Source of the DNA: Saprospirales bacterium GYS_P2D | Lineage (GTDB): Bacteria; Bacteroidota; Bacteroidia; Chitinophagales; Saprospiraceae | DNA length: 64,000 nucleotides | Assembly (NCBI GenBank): GCA_009833045.1 | Contig: WUUP01000008.1 | Span: forward strand, 124,001 to 188,000 | Direction of reading: 5' to 3' | In this document: one piece after another, positions 26,501 through 35,603 of the stretch | How positions within the stretch are numbered: the first letter of the stretch is position 1 | Layout: each line of letters starts with the position of its first letter | The notes under the pieces: model-generated | The model's input: only the letters and a program-made list of their open reading frames with translations | Databases searched by the model: none | What the model was told of the DNA's origin: nothing | Position numbers and translations under genes: made by a program

Positions 26501-26941
26501 CTATAAAGTCAGGCTATAGTGATAGCTGGAGTCTTTGACCCAGCCTTCTTTCTCATATAGAGCCTGCGCTCGGGTATTGTCATGGCCCGTCTCGAGGTGG
26601 AGGCGGATGGCGCCCTTAGATCGGCCAAAGTCTGCTGCTGCAGCCATCAGTCGAGAGGCGACTCCTTTCTGGCGATGATCGGGATGTACGTAAAGATCAT
26701 TGAGCACATAGATGCGAGCCATGCTGACCGAAGAAAAACTCGGATACAGCAGTGTAAATCCCATCCCGGCGCCTGTCTCATCAGTGGCTATGAAGACAAA
26801 AGCCTCCTCTCGACTCAGTCGATCTACTAAAAATCGACGATGCCGCTCAGGGTCTGATGGCTGCTCATAAAAGACCATATATCCATCAAAAAGAGGTGTC
26901 AATAGCTCGAGATCATCGAGGGAGGCTCTTGTTATTTTCAT
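26501..26941 (-). CDS. GNAT N-acetyltransferase
   Basis: The 146-residue protein shows the GNAT acetyl-CoA loop in HPDHRQKGVASRL (near residues 92-104) and the closing LETGHDNTRAQALYEKEGW stretch. It transfers an acetyl group from acetyl-CoA to an amine, but the substrate cannot be read. It starts 24 bp after the M14 peptidase stop and is the last gene of a four-gene cluster. Confidence 0.92.
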   Translation of the reverse strand: MKITRASLDDLELLTPLFDGYMVFYEQPSDPERHRRFLVDRLSREEAFVFIATDETGAGMGFTLLYPSFSSVSMARIYVLNDLYVHPDHRQKGVASRLMAAAADFGRSKGAIRLHLETGHDNTRAQALYEKEGWVKDSSYHYSLTL

Positions 26942-26965
26942 AGTGTTTTTTTGATCATTGAGATA

Positions 26966-29608
26966 TTAAAAAGAAGGGATAAGCATCACGGCATTTTGCA
27001 TCATACGTGAGGGGCCTCTCCAAAACATTCTGTATTGGGTATTATCGACGAGATGGACGATCTGCCCGCTGCCGACTCGCTCTACAGCAGCAGGTGATTT
27101 GCCAGCGAGCAGTTCGAGATTTTCTTCATTGGAGTAGCCCGAGGCTAACAACTGCTGAGGATCCTTGGCATAGTGTACGACTGACTCCAGTCCAGCTGCG
27201 GGCTCGAGTACAGCTCCTTTGAAGGATAGCGAGTATAGCGACTCCTCGACTCCAAAAGCCAAAGGATGAGTCACATCTACCTCTGCATGTAGCGCTGATC
27301 CAGGTATGCGCTTTTTACCAAAATAGTCAGTCCGTTCTGCATAGTTGAGATATTTGACTTGTTCACTACTGTCTTTTGGTGTTTTGATGGTTTTCGCTTT
27401 AGCGAATGGCACCTTTCCATCTGTGAAAAAGCTCGATGCGCTCTCGGTCGCTACTAGTGTACCACCTTCTCTCAGCCATTGTTCGAGTGCTTTTAGTTGT
27501 TCCTCGCCGAATAGCTTAGATAGATGGCGTCCTCCACCTGGGAGGATGAGTACATCATAGTCTTTGAGGTCGGCATATCCATATCGGCTGCCGAGCTTAG
27601 GGATGGCGGTCTGCTCGAGCATCGAGGTACGTACTCGATCTACCGGCAGCTGTGTCTCCTGATCAAATAGATAATATATCTGTCCACAGGTATAAGTAGA
27701 GAAAGGCTGCTCCACCAGCATAGCGGCCTTCACGGGCTTGAGCGGATGACTTTTGCGAGATGCGAGATCATTGCCAGCGTCCATGCGCCCAGTTTCAAGT
27801 CCCACTATCGTGACTGCTGTGGCATCTGCGATCTCAGCCATGTCCTCATGCCAGGTCTTTTGATGCTCCCAGTTACGACCGAGTAGTACTATCAGACTGC
27901 CAGGACTAAATCGCTGTCCACTCAGTGAGAATGCCTCCTCTGCAGCACGTACTCTGTACCCTTTTTCCCAGAGCTTAACGAGAGCACGAGGAGCGTAGCG
28001 CTGCTTCCAATCGATGATATAGGCATATTGAGCACCTGAGTTGACTACCTGACCTGATAGAGAGATTGGTTCGGTCACAGGCTCTGTATCGATAGATAGG
28101 GAGCTTTCGGTGCTATATGCGGAGAGATTGTAGGCGATAGGGGCTGACCATGTCGCCATATCATACATGACGGAGTCCTCGATAGTCATCTGCTTGCTCA
28201 GGACACTATTGATGAATAGATGCTTGGGCTGATCCGTACTGATGATGTAGTCTCCGGATTTCGCCGAAAGGCTCATACGCTGGCCAGATCTATAGTCTGT
28301 TGCTCCACTTATAGCTTTACTATTTTTTACTTTTTGTACTTCTATTCCTTGACGTAGAAGGATATTAATCACCTCAGATAGGTAGATATTGCCATCGTCT
28401 GGTAGGATGTATGCTTTAGTCTTGCTTTTAGAGTTTTTCGGATTACTCGCTTCGTAGTAGTAGCGATTGAATAGTTCTTTTTGCTCTGCGGCCTTCTCTA
28501 TGGTCGCTACTGAGGTGGTGTAGTGGTCAAAAATCCTTTGACGTAAAGTCAAATCTTGACCATCATCAGTCTGGATAATACGGCCGCCACTGATGCCACC
28601 TTGCTCTGTGAGCATGCCGATCGCATTCATCACGCTCGGATAGCTCGATCCATATCCTGGATAAAAGAAGTCAAAAGCCTCTCGAGTAAAGTAATTCACT
28701 CGATGCTGGTCAAAGGCAGCTATGTTAGCCTTGCCGATGGTGTCGGCCAGCTGCTCATAGGCATCTGGTAGTAGCAGATTACGAGGAGTCGTACCTGGCA
28801 CGGTGAAATAGTTAGCATTATAGCCTTGCTCGTGGTAGTCGGTGTGTACTTGTGGCATCCACTTGATATACTCTCCGGTGTGTCCTCTGGACTCTGGATG
28901 GACACCCCAGATCCAGTCCCTATTGAGGTCAAACCAATAGTGATTAGTCCGTCCATTAGGCCATGGAGCGTAATGATCCAGATCTCGTGGCGAGCTGGCA
29001 GGCATTGCTCGCTTCATACCTTCGTACCAGTAGACATATCGATCTCGACCATCAGGATTAATACATATGTAAAATATCATGACTGCATCTCGGAGTACAT
29101 CAAGTGTCGCAGCATCTTGAGCGGCAGCATATCGATAGCTGACCTGTAGTGCCGCCTCAGTACCGGATGCTTCATTGCCATGTATGTTGTAGCTGTATGA
29201 GACGAATACTGGTTTAGTATCTATGATCTCCTGTGCATCTGAGGTGCTGATATTTCGGGGATCGCCGAGGCGGAGATTAGCGGCTTTGAGGTCTTCGATC
29301 TTTGCGAGATTGTCTGGATGTGAGATGACCAGATTGTAGAGTTTTCGACCTTCGTAGGTCTCGCCGTACTCATTGATCATGACTCGATCTGACTGCTCAG
29401 CGAGATATTGAAAGTAGCTCACCGCATTAGCATATAGGGTGAATGACTCACCGAGTTCATATCCTAAGTACTCTGCTGGTGAGTGAATATCAGAAGCATA
29501 GGACAGCTCTGGTTCAAATACGAATCGCTCAGGGAGTAGATCTACTTGGGCTATAGCCAAAGAGGAAAATAGGAATGTAGCGATGATAGCAGACAGGGCT
29601 TTATACAT
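26966..29608 (-). CDS. Exported M14 zinc carboxypeptidase with C-terminal amidotransferase-like region
   Basis: I start this at 29608 (MYKALSAIIATFLFSS), giving a signal peptide of about 20 residues and 880 residues in all; a longer frame from 29644 lacks that logic. The M14 zinc motif is NIHGNEASG with H143 and E146; DLNRDW and DYHEQG follow in family order. Beyond about residue 450 comes a long region ending in a ThiJ/GATase-like stretch (ILPGGGRHLSKLFG). This is a common large Bacteroidota architecture. It probably trims peptides in the periplasm. It lies 45 bp after the EamA gene. Confidence 0.92.
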   Translation of the reverse strand: MYKALSAIIATFLFSSLAIAQVDLLPERFVFEPELSYASDIHSPAEYLGYELGESFTLYANAVSYFQYLAEQSDRVMINEYGETYEGRKLYNLVISHPDNLAKIEDLKAANLRLGDPRNISTSDAQEIIDTKPVFVSYSYNIHGNEASGTEAALQVSYRYAAAQDAATLDVLRDAVMIFYICINPDGRDRYVYWYEGMKRAMPASSPRDLDHYAPWPNGRTNHYWFDLNRDWIWGVHPESRGHTGEYIKWMPQVHTDYHEQGYNANYFTVPGTTPRNLLLPDAYEQLADTIGKANIAAFDQHRVNYFTREAFDFFYPGYGSSYPSVMNAIGMLTEQGGISGGRIIQTDDGQDLTLRQRIFDHYTTSVATIEKAAEQKELFNRYYYEASNPKNSKSKTKAYILPDDGNIYLSEVINILLRQGIEVQKVKNSKAISGATDYRSGQRMSLSAKSGDYIISTDQPKHLFINSVLSKQMTIEDSVMYDMATWSAPIAYNLSAYSTESSLSIDTEPVTEPISLSGQVVNSGAQYAYIIDWKQRYAPRALVKLWEKGYRVRAAEEAFSLSGQRFSPGSLIVLLGRNWEHQKTWHEDMAEIADATAVTIVGLETGRMDAGNDLASRKSHPLKPVKAAMLVEQPFSTYTCGQIYYLFDQETQLPVDRVRTSMLEQTAIPKLGSRYGYADLKDYDVLILPGGGRHLSKLFGEEQLKALEQWLREGGTLVATESASSFFTDGKVPFAKAKTIKTPKDSSEQVKYLNYAERTDYFGKKRIPGSALHAEVDVTHPLAFGVEESLYSLSFKGAVLEPAAGLESVVHYAKDPQQLLASGYSNEENLELLAGKSPAAVERVGSGQIVHLVDNTQYRMFWRGPSRMMQNAVMLIPSF

Positions 29609-29653
29609 TTCGGTTGTTTTTTGATAAGGAATAATGAAGAACAAAAAGAATAG

Positions 29654-30502
29654 TTAGACAGCGACTTTCTTGTTGTGATATTCCAAATATAACATTCGTA
29701 TCAATAATGCGAGAATGATCATCGATCCGCCTATCAATGCAAATATCGAGGGCTGCTCTCCATAGCCGATCAGTACCCATATAGGATTGAGTATGGGCTC
29801 GAGTAGAGCGATGAGTGATGACTCGAGCGCTGAGAGTATCTTCTGCCCGTAGGTGAATAGCATATAGCCGACTCCGATCTGGATAAATCCTAAGAAGGCC
29901 ATCAATCCATGCTCATAGGCCGTACCTCCGAGCTGATCATAGACGAATGGACTGACTGCCAGTATGACCCAGAGATTGCCCAGTAGGATGCTATTCTCTT
30001 GGTAGTCAGGAGAGTTGAGCCGCTGGCAGAGCACAAAGCCTGCCAGAGCGATCCCCGATATAGAGGCGATGCCGATCCCCAGCCAATTGTCCGTAGCGAA
30101 CTGATCCACAAAGAATAATGACATACCCAGCATAGAAGCTATCACCGTGAAAATGTTGATCGGTCTGATGGGCACTTTCAGGAGCTTTGGCTCTATGAGT
30201 AGTACGAATGCGATGGCTGTATACTGTAAGAATATAGCATTCGCCGCTGTGGTCAGCTTAGTAGCTGAGACAAAGGCGATCAGCAGTACGCAATAAAAAG
30301 CACTGGCGGCTAATGACAGCTTATTTACTCGAAGTGCCCGGCGTCTGAATACTGCCAAGAAAAGCAGCCCTGCATACAGGCTCCGATAAAACAAGATTGT
30401 GAAAGCGGACTGTGGGAGAAGCTTGATCAGGAGACCTCCCGTGCTCCAGATGATAGCGGCGAGGACGGTGGCGATGAGCGCATATTTTCTACTATTCTCC
30501 AT
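29654..30502 (-). CDS. EamA-family (DMT) transporter
   Basis: The 282-residue protein has about ten hydrophobic helices in two EamA repeats. The first repeat begins IIWSTGGLLIKLLP; the second ends near LEPILNPIWVLIGYGEQP. DMT transporters move metabolites such as amino acids or nucleotide sugars across the inner membrane. The substrate cannot be read from sequence. It lies 12 bp after the oxidoreductase gene and 45 bp before the M14 peptidase gene on the same strand. Confidence 0.92.
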   Translation of the reverse strand: MENSRKYALIATVLAAIIWSTGGLLIKLLPQSAFTILFYRSLYAGLLFLAVFRRRALRVNKLSLAASAFYCVLLIAFVSATKLTTAANAIFLQYTAIAFVLLIEPKLLKVPIRPINIFTVIASMLGMSLFFVDQFATDNWLGIGIASISGIALAGFVLCQRLNSPDYQENSILLGNLWVILAVSPFVYDQLGGTAYEHGLMAFLGFIQIGVGYMLFTYGQKILSALESSLIALLEPILNPIWVLIGYGEQPSIFALIGGSMIILALLIRMLYLEYHNKKVAV

Positions 30503-30514
30503 AGCAGTTGACTT

Positions 30515-31537
30515 TTATTCCCAGCTGATAGTGACCTTGCCTATAGACTGTCTTGACTCGAGATAGTCATGAGCAGCGGCGATGTCTACTGCAGCGAATG
30601 TCTTACTGAGCTCTGGTCTCAGGATACCCTCTTTAGCGAGTTTGACCGTCTGGTCCATTACATGCTTGAATACTTGAGGTCTGTGATCAGCGACCTTGAG
30701 CATATTGACAGTGATGACACTGCGAGACTCCATCAGTAGAGCGATCGGTGTGAATAAACCAAATCCAAATACCACACCTGCAGCTTTCAGTTTATTTGTC
30801 TTATCACCATTGATCTGGGAGGCAGCACCAAATGATACCATGCGTCCTACGGGATTGAGTAGCTTCATCCCTTTGCCAAAGGATCGGCCTCCGATACTGT
30901 CAAATACCACATCAATACCTCCTTGGCCCTGCGCCTCGATATATTTTTTGAAGTCTTGCTTGGTATAGTCGATGGGATGGTCCACACCATTTTGACGGAG
31001 ATAGTCCTGCTTACTCGAGGAAGCAGTGCCATAGACGGTACATCCACGATGCTTAGCGATCTGAGTCAGGAGACTGCCTACGCCACCAGCTGCCGCTTGG
31101 ACTAAGACTCTATCTCCAGGATGTAGCGACACACACTCCTCGGCGCAGTAGTAGGCCGTACAGCCCTGAGTCGCCAGTGCTGTAGCACGATGATAGTCAT
31201 ATCCATCTGGGAGGCGACTCACGCCCTCTGCCATAGCGATAGCATACTCCGCATATCCGCCAAATCTGGTCAGCGCTACCACTGGATCGCCCACACTGTA
31301 GCCATCAACTCCAGCTCCTATGGCATGGACGGTGCCCGCTACATCATAGCCTATGATGGCCGGATTCTTAGGCGCCTCTGGATAGAGCCCTCGACGAGCG
31401 ACTACATCTGCAAAATTGAGCCCCGAGGATATCGCCTTGATACAGATCTCGCCTGGTCTGGGAGTCGGTATTTCCGTCTTTCTCATCTCAAATGCCTTAT
31501 TACTGTCTCCGTATCTGGTGATGTAGATCGCTTTCAT
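30515..31537 (-). CDS. Quinone-oxidoreductase-like MDR protein
   Basis: The 340-residue protein belongs to the medium-chain dehydrogenase superfamily. It has the GroES-like N-terminal half (GYDVAGTVHAIGAGVDGYS) and the NADPH loop QAAAGGVGSLLTQIAKHRG near residue 150. The zinc-binding Cys cluster is absent, as in quinone oxidoreductase and VAT-1-like members. It likely reduces quinones or enones with NADPH. It heads the cluster oxidoreductase-EamA-M14-GNAT. Confidence 0.92.
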   Translation of the reverse strand: MKAIYITRYGDSNKAFEMRKTEIPTPRPGEICIKAISSGLNFADVVARRGLYPEAPKNPAIIGYDVAGTVHAIGAGVDGYSVGDPVVALTRFGGYAEYAIAMAEGVSRLPDGYDYHRATALATQGCTAYYCAEECVSLHPGDRVLVQAAAGGVGSLLTQIAKHRGCTVYGTASSSKQDYLRQNGVDHPIDYTKQDFKKYIEAQGQGGIDVVFDSIGGRSFGKGMKLLNPVGRMVSFGAASQINGDKTNKLKAAGVVFGFGLFTPIALLMESRSVITVNMLKVADHRPQVFKHVMDQTVKLAKEGILRPELSKTFAAVDIAAAHDYLESRQSIGKVTISWE

Positions 31538-31684
31538 TTATGTATTGTCTTAAAAAAGGGAGCAAGCTAAAGAAAGTAGGATATAAGTAATATGCATTTG
31601 ACTTGAAAACTCAGTGATAGTAGGGAATAGTGCTCAAAATCTTTATTTAGATACTTCGTCCGTCGAGCCTTTGAGTTGCGATAC

Positions 31685-32221
31685 TTAGTGGTATGAGAGT
31701 GCCTCGCTCATCTCTACCTGTCGAGTGTGATGCTCGATGTGCAGATAGTTGAAGTATAAGAACTCTCTCAGGCTGAGCATCTGAAATACTGGATGCGGTA
31801 GCTGCTGCGTGGATAGCTCCTCTGCTGTCCAGCTATCAGTAGCTGCTCTTAGATCGTCCATAGTGGCCCGTAGCTGCTGTAGGCGATCTGATTTTTGGTC
31901 TGCGGGTTTGAGTTGAGGTATATATGCCGGTTGGGCTTGAAATCCCTTAGTCATGCCTCGGAGGACAAAGGCATGAAAAGTCTCATCGTCATACTCAGGG
32001 CGACCCAATGCGCCAAACTTAGCTGCGAGTATTTCTTTAGGAGCTCGGAGGGCATTCGTGATGGCATTATTAGTCAAAATGAGGTGCTCGACCTGCTCTG
32101 ATGTGCTCCATTTTCCGGCTCTGATAGGCGTCTCATAGAGAGCATCATCTTGCTGCTGGATATAGTCGATCAGTTTTTCTGTGGCAGTTTGATTTCTTTG
32201 GAGAAGTGTAGAGATATCCAT
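31685..32221 (-). CDS. DinB-superfamily protein
   Basis: The 178-residue protein has the DinB four-helix fold with metal-binding His residues: H46 in STSEQVEHLIL and the cluster H161, H164, H165 in YLHIEHHTRQ. Such proteins include thiol-dependent transferases and mycothiol or bacillithiol enzymes, and many of unknown role. It is divergent from the HxlR regulator across a 95-bp gap that holds a palindrome. A shared regulation with HxlR is a reasonable inference. Confidence 0.9.
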   Translation of the reverse strand: MDISTLLQRNQTATEKLIDYIQQQDDALYETPIRAGKWSTSEQVEHLILTNNAITNALRAPKEILAAKFGALGRPEYDDETFHAFVLRGMTKGFQAQPAYIPQLKPADQKSDRLQQLRATMDDLRAATDSWTAEELSTQQLPHPVFQMLSLREFLYFNYLHIEHHTRQVEMSEALSYH

Positions 32222-32276
32222 AGTTAGTTATTATGTGATATTTAGTTATTTTTAGTAACTAATGTAAGGTCATTAA

Positions 32277-32295
32277 TAGTTGTACGCAACAACTA
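32277..32295. promoter_or_regulatory. Palindrome between dinB-like and hxlR-like genes
   Basis: TAGTTGT-ACGCA-ACAACTA is a perfect 7-bp inverted repeat with a 5-base spacer, central in the divergent promoter region. GTAACTAATGT also occurs twice nearby (32255-32265 and 32323-32333). It is a good candidate operator for the HxlR regulator encoded on the right. Confidence 0.55.
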
Positions 32296-32316
32296 ATCAA
32301 ACTGTAACTAAGTAAC

Positions 32317-32754
32317 ATGGAGGTAACTAATGTTGATAATCAAGGAGATGCATTCAAAAAAGAAATTAAAGAATTTTTCGTTTTGTCTCGAGTCTTTCTG
32401 AAAGAAGGCTTTTGCCCGGTCAAAGACCTAATGGCAGAGAGCATGGATAAGTGGAGTCTGTTTGTGCTGTATCACTTGGGATATTATGGTCACTTGAGAT
32501 TTAATGAATTGAAAAAAAGAATCGACGGTATCTCATCTCGTATGCTCTCGGTGACACTCAAGAAGATGGAAAGTAATGGTATCATCGATCGAAAAGTATA
32601 TGCAGAATCACCACCAAGGGTAGAGTATAGCTTGACTTCATTCGGTAGAGAGTTCGGTGAGAAAGTCATCGATCTTAGCAATTGGTTTGTACATCATCAT
32701 CATAAGAGCGCTCCCATTGCCGAAAGGCATAATAACTCCTCCAAAACTGACTAA
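32317..32754 (+). CDS. HxlR-family transcriptional regulator
   Basis: The 145-residue protein has the HxlR winged-helix core: CPVKDLMAESMDKWSLFVLY, then LRFNELKKRIDGISSRMLSV and PPRVEYSLTSFG. HxlR proteins sense electrophiles or redox signals, often via the N-terminal Cys. Here the Cys of CPVKDLM is kept. The C-terminus has a His run (HHHHK). It is divergent from the DinB-like gene, which it may regulate through the palindrome at 32277. Its 3' end overlaps the stop of the marC remnant. Confidence 0.92.
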   Translation: MEVTNVDNQGDAFKKEIKEFFVLSRVFLKEGFCPVKDLMAESMDKWSLFVLYHLGYYGHLRFNELKKRIDGISSRMLSVTLKKMESNGIIDRKVYAESPPRVEYSLTSFGREFGEKVIDLSNWFVHHHHKSAPIAERHNNSSKTD

Positions 32755-32952
32755 CCGACCACGCCAAATGAAGACTTAATCCCTGTCAACATCCTCTGCA
32801 CACCATAGCTGGCTAAGATGAGCCCCATGACCTTAGAGATGACAGTGATACTATCACCTGTGTTATCCTTTTGGACTAAAGCCGGGCACGGAGCCTATAG
32901 GATCGAGGACTGCGATGAGAAAGAAGATCTTAGTGACGATCGCAGCAATCAT
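32751..32952 (-). pseudogene. MarC-family remnant with internal deletion
   Basis: Two short pieces of a MarC (UPF0056) membrane protein are fused out of frame. From the ATG at 32952, the frame reads an N-terminal-like MIAAIVTKIFFLIAVLDPIG and GSVPGF, then meets a stop. A different frame gives the C-terminal-like part: VISKVMGLILASYGVQRML, then TGI, ending at 32751. MarC proteins have about 200 residues; only about 65 remain, so roughly 400 bp of the middle are missing. It lies in the 310-bp gap between hxlR and DUF3050. Confidence 0.75.
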
Positions 32953-33064
32953 GTGTGGTCGTGTAGTGTGATAATGAAGTGTAATAAGTAGATCAAATCT
33001 AATTATGAAACAAGCTACGACTAAGCATGTTTTACATTAACCAAAAACAAAAAAGCAAAATACC

Positions 33065-33862
33065 TTGAATCGAATAGAAAATATAGAAAGGGCTGTAGAT
33101 GATCTCAGATCCTCACTCGCTGAGCATAGGCTGTATCAGCTACTGAGAGATATCGATGATATCCAGACATTCATGGAGTATCATGTCTATGCAGTCTGGG
33201 ACTTCATGTCTCTGCTCAAAGCACTCCAGCAGCAGCTCACCTGTACGGCTGTGCCCTGGCGCCCTCGAGCGAATAGTCACACCGTGAGATTCATCAATGA
33301 AATCGTCTGGGGTGAGGAGTCAGATGTAAATGCTGATGGAGTACCAGCCAGCCACTACGAGATGTATCTCGATGCGATGAGAGAGGTGGGCGCTGATACT
33401 GCTGGGATAGAGACTTTAGTCGATGCAGCTGCTGATGTGTCGTCACTGCTGAGTCATATCGAGTCGAGTGATCTGCCGGCGGCAGTCCAGCGATTTTTGT
33501 CATTTACTTTTCGCCTGATCACAGAGGGAGGTACACATCGGATCGCATCTGCATTCACTTTTGGTAGGGAGGATTTGATCCCAGATATGTTTCTCGGGAT
33601 ACTGAGAGAGCAGGAGGCTGATGGGCTACTGTATCCACAGCTGCGCTACTATCTGGAGCGACATATCGAGGTGGATGGTGATGAGCATGGTCCTTTATCT
33701 CTACAGATGGTCAGCGAGGTATGTGGAGAGGATGAGCGGCTGTGGGCCGAGGCTCAGGAGACAGCCTATGAGGCCCTCGCAGTACGCCTACAGCTCTGGG
33801 ATGCAATAGCCGAGCAGATCGCTATGCAGCAGGCTGAGCGAGAGGTGCTGGTGATGGCATGA
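33065..33862 (+). CDS. DUF3050 protein, heme-oxygenase-like fold
   Basis: The 265-residue protein matches DUF3050. The start is a TTG at 33065 (MNRIENIERAVDDL). The family belongs to the heme-oxygenase-like superfamily, which includes metal-binding oxidases. Candidate ligands are E/H in FMEYHVYAVWDFMS near residue 37 and the cluster RHIEVDGDEHGPLS near 197. No heme or iron site can be proven from sequence. It ends 13 bp before the convergent TraB/TIKI-like gene. Function unknown. Confidence 0.85.
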   Translation: MNRIENIERAVDDLRSSLAEHRLYQLLRDIDDIQTFMEYHVYAVWDFMSLLKALQQQLTCTAVPWRPRANSHTVRFINEIVWGEESDVNADGVPASHYEMYLDAMREVGADTAGIETLVDAAADVSSLLSHIESSDLPAAVQRFLSFTFRLITEGGTHRIASAFTFGREDLIPDMFLGILREQEADGLLYPQLRYYLERHIEVDGDEHGPLSLQMVSEVCGEDERLWAEAQETAYEALAVRLQLWDAIAEQIAMQQAEREVLVMA

Positions 33863-33875
33863 TGCGCACTCAGTC

Positions 33876-34823
33876 TTAGAGATCATCCATCAGAATGACT
33901 TTGATCTGTGGATATTGCTCTGATAGCTCTTGCTGGATGCCAATCACATGCGCACCACCAATGACTAATAGATGTTTAGATCGATCACTTTTGAGGATTT
34001 GCTCAGCGAGATTTTTAGCGATGCGATGATTTCGCTGATCCCAGTAGTCTATAGCGAGGTCGCAGCTCTCATGAGCGCCAGTGCTATATCTCATGGCACT
34101 TAGTGAGTCGAGTAGGATGAGGTTTTTAGTCTTATTACCATTGATTCCATATCGGCCAAATATTGATGGCCCGATAGCTCGCCAGGTCAGTTTACGATTG
34201 ATCTTTTTAGCTTTTTTATCGGTCGATGTATTAGCGGTAGTTTTTACACATTCGGCGTAAGCCTCATGAAACTCAGCATTAGTCCTCTGATCGTCAGTGG
34301 CATATATCTCTCGATGACCTAAGTGTATGGCCAGCCTATGACTGAGATCATTGTCCTCATTGCGCAGAGACTTGTCATAGTCGAGTCCATATTTTTGAAC
34401 GTATTTGTATAGTTTGAAGTTTGCCGCATCTCGTAGGTAGAGATAGTCTCTTAGTAGAGTGCGAATGTCCTCAGTCTGTAGCGAAGAATAGCGTAGTGCA
34501 AATAGTTCCTGATGTCTCTCAGCATCAAAATCATAAGCTTGTCGCATAGAGTCTGACACAGAGTAAAAATCCCGTAAAAAATTAGAATATCCATCTTTGA
34601 GATATGCCCAGCTCTCGTCGTCATCAGGCATAGCTGTCTCCACATAGATCGCATCAGGCTCATAGGATAGTGCGGCCTTGTAGAGCGGACGATATGAGTT
34701 TTTGAGCGTCTTAGGGACTTGGTGCATTGTGCCTATGATGAGGACTTCTTTCTGCTGATCTTGAGCGGCCAGGTGCTGAGCACTGATCACATACAGTAGA
34801 CATATCAGATATATACGGTACAT
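33876..34823 (-). CDS. Exported TraB/TIKI-like protein (DUF5694)
   Basis: The 315-residue protein has a signal peptide (about 1-20, ending LAAQ). It shows the TraB/PrgY/TIKI superfamily pattern: IIGTMHQVP early, a conserved Glu in IYVETAMP, RNHRIAKNL, and VIGGAHVIGI near the C-terminus. Related proteins include metalloproteases and erythromycin-esterase-like enzymes. The fit to DUF5694 is from memory of the family. Substrate unknown; the signal peptide places it outside the cytosol. Confidence 0.75.
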   Translation of the reverse strand: MYRIYLICLLYVISAQHLAAQDQQKEVLIIGTMHQVPKTLKNSYRPLYKAALSYEPDAIYVETAMPDDDESWAYLKDGYSNFLRDFYSVSDSMRQAYDFDAERHQELFALRYSSLQTEDIRTLLRDYLYLRDAANFKLYKYVQKYGLDYDKSLRNEDNDLSHRLAIHLGHREIYATDDQRTNAEFHEAYAECVKTTANTSTDKKAKKINRKLTWRAIGPSIFGRYGINGNKTKNLILLDSLSAMRYSTGAHESCDLAIDYWDQRNHRIAKNLAEQILKSDRSKHLLVIGGAHVIGIQQELSEQYPQIKVILMDDL

Positions 34824-34939
34824 ACTCTCGAGTGACGGATTGATACTATATGTAAAATTAATCCCTGCTCCGACAAATGCCAGTAAATGCGTGATGTCAA
34901 TTTTAGCACTCTGATGGAAAGTGTTTAAATTGGCTACGG

Positions 34940-35509
34940 ATGAATAAGCTGAAAGACTTCTTGGCGGATGTGCTACAGGTCGCTCCCGATCTGATCCCTC
35001 AGGTGATGAGCTACTATCGAGAAGAGACCATCGATAAGAATGTATATCTCGCTGAGAAGGATTGCGGCTGCAGTAAGCTATATCATATCGAAGAAGGATA
35101 TGTCCGATTTTTCAATTATACCGAAGAGAAAGTTATCACCCATTGGATTTTTGGCCCAGGTCAGTTGGTCACTGATGTGGCTGGATTTTTCTTGCAAGAG
35201 CCTGCTAAGTGGCATATCCAGACATTGACCCCAGTCAAAGCCTCTGTGCTCAGCTATGAAGACTATCAGCGTCTGCGATCGGATATAGCCCCATGGGATC
35301 TGCAGGAGAAAAAACTAATCATCAAGCTCATGGCGGCCCTCGAAAATCGAGTGTATGCCTTGCTCTCCATGAACGCCGAAGAGCGATATCAGTATCTCTA
35401 TCGATCTGATAGTGAGATGTTTAATCAGCTACCGCTGCAGTATCTGGCATCGATGCTCGGCATGTCTCCGGAGACCCTCAGTCGTATCCGGAGGAGGGAT
35501 GTGAAGTGA
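34940..35509 (+). CDS. Crp/Fnr-family transcriptional regulator
   Basis: The 189-residue protein has an N-terminal cyclic-nucleotide-binding-like barrel with KLYHIEEGYVRFF and a C-terminal helix-turn-helix (QYLASMLGMSPETLSRIRR). The barrel lacks an obvious full cAMP-binding signature, as is common in Bacteroidota members of this group. An adenylate cyclase gene lies 12 kb away at 47.4-49.2 kb, which makes a nucleotide ligand possible but unproven. It is a single-gene unit, followed by repeat elements. Confidence 0.92.
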   Translation: MNKLKDFLADVLQVAPDLIPQVMSYYREETIDKNVYLAEKDCGCSKLYHIEEGYVRFFNYTEEKVITHWIFGPGQLVTDVAGFFLQEPAKWHIQTLTPVKASVLSYEDYQRLRSDIAPWDLQEKKLIIKLMAALENRVYALLSMNAEERYQYLYRSDSEMFNQLPLQYLASMLGMSPETLSRIRRRDVK

Positions 35510-35529
35510 GTGAATGGGGCGGTAGTTAG

Positions 35530-35603
35530 GCAAGGGGCTAAAGCCCCTTGGACCAGATGATTTAATAAGAACTTACTTTTTCCAAGGGGCTTCAGCCCCT
35601 TGC
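35530..35603. repeat. Paired palindromic repeat, CAAGGGGCT type (copy D)
   Basis: Two hairpins, CAAGGGGCT-AA-AGCCCCTTG (35531-35550) and CAAGGGGCT-TC-AGCCCCTTG (35583-35602), lie in opposite orientation about 30 bp apart. Together they form a REP-like pair. The rest of the 304-bp gap (35510-35813) has a TACCTTTG match at 35614-35621 and a short GAGGG/CCCTC hairpin, but no gene. Confidence 0.85.
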
